This document shows, piece by piece, positions 5,927 through 8,843 of a stretch of 8,843 nt of DNA. The first letter of the stretch is position 1. The number at the start of each line of letters is the position of its first letter. The notes under the pieces are model-generated. The model saw nothing but the letters and a program-made list of their open reading frames with translations. It was not told where the DNA came from and ran no database searches. A program made the position numbers and the translations under genes. The DNA is from Nitrospinota bacterium (GTDB lineage Bacteria; Nitrospinota_A; UBA7883). Where the stretch lies: NCBI GenBank assembly GCA_029880775.1, contig JAOUNV010000045.1, positions 1-8,843 of the forward strand, given 5' to 3'.

Positions 5927-6679
5927 CTATATCCGCTCCAGGCTTCCCCGGTCCACCCATCCGCTGTGGCCGGAGGCTAGCGTCACGAAGATATAGTTGC
6001 CTTCCACCCGGCCCAGCCGCACTACCGTCGCCTCGTGCAGTGTGAACACCGGGTCCGCATGGGCGGATGGGTCTGGGCGCGCCGGGGCTTCTTCCGCCAT
6101 CACCACCGCATGGGAGCGATCCTCGAAGCTGATTATCCGCGCTACGGCAAGCGCGCCGGAGAATGCCGTGGCGGCGATCAGGATGGTCATGGCCATGGCG
6201 ATCCTTCTTCTACCAGCGCCGGGCCGGACCAAAATCAGCGCCAGCGCCGCGCAGGACGAGGCGAGGTACAGGCCCAGGGCGATGTATGTGACTTTTTCTA
6301 CCGACCCCAATTCGAGCAACCATTCCAGCAACGTTGCCGCGATCCCGCGCTCCTGGAAAGCCTCCCGATCAGCCTTTGTGTTGGTTATGAGCTCAAGGTT
6401 AGCCCTGGTGTCCTCGTCGCCGGGGCGCAGTCTTTCGGCTCTTTTAAAATGGAGAGTGGCCTTTCCTGTGGCTCCCATTTTCAGGTACGTGGCGCCGATG
6501 TTATATTCCAGGTCTGGGTTCTGGACCGGAATCGACTCGTACAGTTTTAGCGCCTCCGCGTATTGTTCCTTCGCAAACAGCGCATTGGCCCGGTTATACA
6601 CCTCCGCCGGACCTGCCCATGCGCCATGGGCAAGGGAAAGAAGAAGCAGGACCGCAGCCGGGATGAATCGTATGGTCAT
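5927..6679 (-). CDS. batE: BatE-like protein: signal peptide, TPR, two membrane helices, C-terminal SH3-like domain
   Basis: 250 aa. A signal peptide (about 1-22, cleavage after AWA) is followed by tetratricopeptide repeats at about 24-95, with AEVYNRANALFAKEQYAEAL and YNIGATYLKMG as helix pairs. Two hydrophobic helices (about 129-151 and 159-183) flank a short Arg-rich turn. The protein ends in an SH3-like beta domain (about 189-250; VVRLGRVEGNYIFVTLASG and SGWVDRGSLERI). This order is characteristic of BatE, a membrane-anchored periplasmic partner of BatD and the BatA/BatB VWA proteins. The ATG overlaps the batD stop by 4 bases (ATGA), indicating translational coupling, and GAGGGG lies 5 bases upstream. 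The Bat group has been linked to aerotolerance and stress survival, but the molecular role is not established. Confidence 0.85.
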   Translation of the reverse strand: MTIRFIPAAVLLLLSLAHGAWAGPAEVYNRANALFAKEQYAEALKLYESIPVQNPDLEYNIGATYLKMGATGKATLHFKRAERLRPGDEDTRANLELITNTKADREAFQERGIAATLLEWLLELGSVEKVTYIALGLYLASSCAALALILVRPGAGRRRIAMAMTILIAATAFSGALAVARIISFEDRSHAVVMAEEAPARPDPSAHADPVFTLHEATVVRLGRVEGNYIFVTLASGHSGWVDRGSLERI

Positions 6680-8499
6680 TTGCGCCCCTCTATTTCCATG
6701 GTCTTCACCAGCCCCCTGGTTTTTTCCAAAAGCAGCTTCATCCGCTCCGGCGCCGGGCGGGCATAGCGGGCCATCTCCACGGCGGAGAACAGCTCGTCGA
6801 AATCTTGCGCCACGCCGTTATCCATTTCCCCCAGTCGCTCCGCCACAGCTTCCCTGGTGACAGATGGGGCGGGGATGTTCCACTTATCCGCCAGGTAGCC
6901 ACGGGCCGCCTGGTCCAGTTCGGCGAAAAACATTTCCGGCTCAGCAATGCCCGCCGCATGATCCAGCCTTTGGCGCGCTGTGGTGGCTGCGGCCATAGAT
7001 CTTGCCAGCGCCGAGTTCTCGCCCAGCCTCTCCCGCCGTCGGCGATACACCCAGGCCAGCAGCAGCAATGGCGCCGGGGCCACGATCACTCCCCATATCC
7101 ACTGTCGCCGGTGGGGGGGTGTTCCCATGTCAGGCAGGGCTGCGATATCCGGCTTGATATACCTGGCGGTCACTGCCCCAGGCTCTATGGTGGAGCGGGG
7201 GAGGGCCTGCTGCGGGGCTGCGGCTCCCCCTGTTACGGTGACCTGCCCGGCGCTTGCGGAGTATCGCTCATATTTGCCGGTCTGTGGGTCAAACCATGAC
7301 GTGGCCAGGGGAGGGAGGGCCCAAACGCCCTCTTTGCGGGCGATGACGGGATACTCCACTGTTCTTTTGGTGACAAGTCTATCGCCAGTTTTTATCAGCT
7401 CGTCGGAGATTTTCGGATCGTACGCATCGAACCAATCCCCCTTGGGAGCAGCCGGGGGTGTGGCTGGTTTCAGGTATCCGTTCCCCAGCACCGTAAATGT
7501 CAAAAACAAGCTATCGTTAAGTTTTACCGAAGGAGAGCTGGAGGTCAGTGATATTTCCGGATTGGAGACCACCATTCCGGAGAACTCTTTCGGCGCACCT
7601 TCGTCAGGTAATGGGGAAACTGTGATATCCACCGGCCTGGTGATAAGTTTTCGTCGGCGAGACCATGGATCCACGGAGGCGGTGAGCACAGCCGGGTCCA
7701 CGGTCAGCTTACCGGGGGTCAGAGGCACAATTGCGTACCGGATTCTGGATAGGGCGTATTTTCTGCCGTTTCTGGTCTCCAGTGTGGTTTTTTCCGCATC
7801 GCCGTTGGCGTGCAAGAGCTCCTCCACCCAGAATCCCTCGAACTTCGGTTTCCGGTAGCCAGGTTTTTCCCAAAGGTCCACCGCCCGCCAGAAGGAGAAG
7901 GTGGCCACAGCTTGTTGGCCCAGCCACAGTTTTGTTCTATCCACTTCCATGGTGACGAACAAGTCGTCTTCGGCGCTCTTCGTGTGGCGTTGGTTTCCGA
8001 AAGGATCCATGGCGCCTGGCGGATTCTGGAAAACGCCCTTGCGGTTTCGTCCGGAGGAGGGGGGCGCTGGCGCTGATCCGTCTACGGTGATGGTCACCGG
8101 CTTTGTGCTGTATGTTTTGCCATTGTACTTGACGGAAATAGGGGGGATAGTGTACGCCCCTTCGTCCGGCGCCACCAATTGGTATGTGATCGTGCGGGAG
8201 ATTTTCATGGATAGGCCGGATATGGCCATACTCTGGCTGGTGGATTTCCCCAGTGTCTGGATGGGGCCGAAGTCCGGCTGCCCCGGGTCCGGAATTCTCT
8301 TTGCTCCAGAAGCTTCCACTGTGACTGTAAACAGGAAGCCGGAACCGGGAGGCACTTTGTTTCTGGAGGCGGAGGCGGAGATGGAGATATCCTCCTGGGC
8401 GGTGGCCAGGCGAGGAACGGCGAGAAACGCCAGTGCGCAAGCCGCCAGGGCCAGCCCGGAAAGAAACCGGGGCGCCGCAGGGCGCATGGTCAGGTTCAT
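6676..8499 (-). CDS. batD: BatD-like protein: secreted beta-domain protein with C-terminal membrane anchor
   Basis: 607 aa from the ATG at 8499. A signal peptide (hydrophobic core LSGLALAACALAFLAV, cleavage near ATAQE) precedes several immunoglobulin-like beta domains. The first begins ISISASASRNKVPPGSGF and is the hallmark start of BatD family proteins; later units begin near FVTMEVDRTKLWLGQQ and ISLTSSSPSVKLNDS. One transmembrane helix (about 466-485) is followed by an Arg-rich stop and a cytoplasmic helical tail of about 120 residues (from YRRRRERL) resembling the usual BatD tail. Most of the protein should be periplasmic. A TTG at 8511 and an ATG at 8487 are other in-frame starts; none has an SD. 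It is the partner of batE directly downstream. No MoxR or VWA gene is visible here. Confidence 0.87.
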   Translation of the reverse strand: MNLTMRPAAPRFLSGLALAACALAFLAVPRLATAQEDISISASASRNKVPPGSGFLFTVTVEASGAKRIPDPGQPDFGPIQTLGKSTSQSMAISGLSMKISRTITYQLVAPDEGAYTIPPISVKYNGKTYSTKPVTITVDGSAPAPPSSGRNRKGVFQNPPGAMDPFGNQRHTKSAEDDLFVTMEVDRTKLWLGQQAVATFSFWRAVDLWEKPGYRKPKFEGFWVEELLHANGDAEKTTLETRNGRKYALSRIRYAIVPLTPGKLTVDPAVLTASVDPWSRRRKLITRPVDITVSPLPDEGAPKEFSGMVVSNPEISLTSSSPSVKLNDSLFLTFTVLGNGYLKPATPPAAPKGDWFDAYDPKISDELIKTGDRLVTKRTVEYPVIARKEGVWALPPLATSWFDPQTGKYERYSASAGQVTVTGGAAAPQQALPRSTIEPGAVTARYIKPDIAALPDMGTPPHRRQWIWGVIVAPAPLLLLAWVYRRRRERLGENSALARSMAAATTARQRLDHAAGIAEPEMFFAELDQAARGYLADKWNIPAPSVTREAVAERLGEMDNGVAQDFDELFSAVEMARYARPAPERMKLLLEKTRGLVKTMEIEGRK

Positions 8500-8522
8500 T
8501 TGGGAAACCAAGAGATAAAAAT

Positions 8523-8553
8523 GGGAAGTTGGGAAAACGGGAGGCGGAAGGGG
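8523..8553 (+). other. G-run cluster (quadruplex-like) opposite the batD leader
   Basis: Four G-runs (8523-8525, 8531-8533, 8539-8541, 8550-8553) are separated by 5, 5 and 8 bases; the first three start exactly 8 bases apart. This nearly meets the common G3-N1-7 quadruplex rule, since one loop is a base too long. The G-rich strand is the template for batD, so the mRNA leader is C/U-rich rather than G-rich. Confidence 0.35.
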
Positions 8554-8576
8554 AAAAGCCCTTGGCCAGGCAGAGC
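8554..8576 (-). terminator. Weak terminator/attenuator-like hairpin between the HHE gene and batD
   Basis: In the minus-strand RNA GCUCU (8576-8572) can pair with AGGGC (8562-8558), with one G-U pair, around a 9-base loop, followed by UUUU (8557-8554) and then C-rich sequence. The stem is short and the U-run is only four, so strong termination is unlikely. Partial attenuation after the HHE gene is possible. Confidence 0.2.
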
Positions 8577-8589
8577 CCGCCGCCTCGTA

Positions 8590-8843
8590 TTATTCTGGAT
8601 GCCTCCGTTCATATTCCGGATAAAGCTGAGTTTCTTCCCATTGGATTCTGATGTTGAGCTTGCCCACCAGAGCCCCGAAATCGCGGATAAAGTCGAGACC
8701 TTCCCCGCCGTCCTTATATTTAGTGAAAAATTCCAGCGCCGCCTGGGACACCCTCTGCATATCCTCAGACAGCATGTCCAGTTTTCTTTTCAGGGCTGCG
8801 TCGCTCTCCGCGTCCTTATACAGGGGCGGGTACAGTTCTTCGT
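8590..8843 (-). CDS. Hemerythrin-like (HHE domain) protein, C-terminal part only
   Basis: The frame is open from the right window edge to TAA at 8590-8592, giving 84 visible residues of a protein that starts outside. It shows two HHE-domain helix signatures: EELYPPLYKDAES at the edge and, near the end, RIQWEETQLYPEYERR. Between them are amphipathic helices (LDMLSEDMQRVSQAALEFFTKY and DFIRDFGALVGKL). HHE domains are four-helix bundles that bind a di-iron or similar centre, often for oxygen, NO or redox sensing. In the last motif the usual iron-ligand His, four residues before the first Glu, is Arg here, so metal binding may be altered. An in-frame ATG at 8775 exists, but coding continues upstream of it. 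It lies 90 bases before batD on the same strand, so co-transcription is possible. Confidence 0.6.
   Translation of the reverse strand, partial: EELYPPLYKDAESDAALKRKLDMLSEDMQRVSQAALEFFTKYKDGGEGLDFIRDFGALVGKLNIRIQWEETQLYPEYERRHPE

Noticed and set aside
5997..6860. A 287-codon plus-strand frame opposite batE and the end of batD
   Set aside because: Low-complexity Ser/Ala/Arg-rich translation antisense to batE, with no recognisable domain.
1..8843. CRISPR arrays, tRNA genes, insertion sequences, phage or defence genes
   Set aside because: No spaced direct repeats, cloverleaf-like segments, terminal inverted repeats or transposase-like reading frames were seen.

Overview
The window is a compact, gene-dense stretch in which every gene I can support lies on the minus strand, so transcription runs from high to low coordinates. 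Base composition is mid-to-high GC (by eye about 55%) inside genes and clearly AT-rich in the one longer gap (about 5053-5362). Signal peptides, Bat-type membrane proteins and good Shine-Dalgarno (SD) sites on several genes point to a Gram-negative-type bacterium. I cannot name the lineage; a deltaproteobacterial or Nitrospinota-like genome would fit, but that is a guess. There are no tRNA or rRNA genes, CRISPR arrays, insertion sequences or integrases.

Right-hand block (8843 down to 5927): the 3' end of a hemerythrin-like (HHE) protein, then batD and batE. batD and batE overlap by 4 bases (ATGA) and are translationally coupled. They encode envelope proteins of the Bat (Bacteroides aerotolerance-type) group, usually found beside MoxR ATPases and VWA-domain proteins. 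Those partners are not in view, and the gene immediately before batD is the HHE protein. The batD leader is pyrimidine-rich, has no SD site and lies opposite a G-run-rich strand.

Middle (5818 down to 5363): a free-standing yaiI/yqxD-family gene (DUF188) with a perfect TATAAT so close to its ATG that the transcript may be leaderless, and an imperfect inverted repeat spanning its stop codon. The AT-rich gap that follows holds a good sigma70-type promoter reading leftward. Its -10 box sits inside a TGTGTA-TT-TACACA dyad.

Left-hand block (5052 down to 1, running off the edge): a likely five-gene operon with 40-82 base gaps. The order is a DJ-1/PfpI-superfamily protein with a Cys-Tyr nucleophile elbow, a cytoplasmic ankyrin-repeat protein, an HpcH/HpaI-type class II aldolase, a second DJ-1/PfpI protein with the usual Cys-His-Gly elbow, and glgX (glycogen debranching enzyme, 3' end missing). 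Two DJ-1-superfamily proteins plus a pyruvate-aldehyde aldolase next to a glycogen-breakdown enzyme suggest a carbon-store or reactive-carbonyl module. That link is inference from gene order and is the most interesting hypothesis here.
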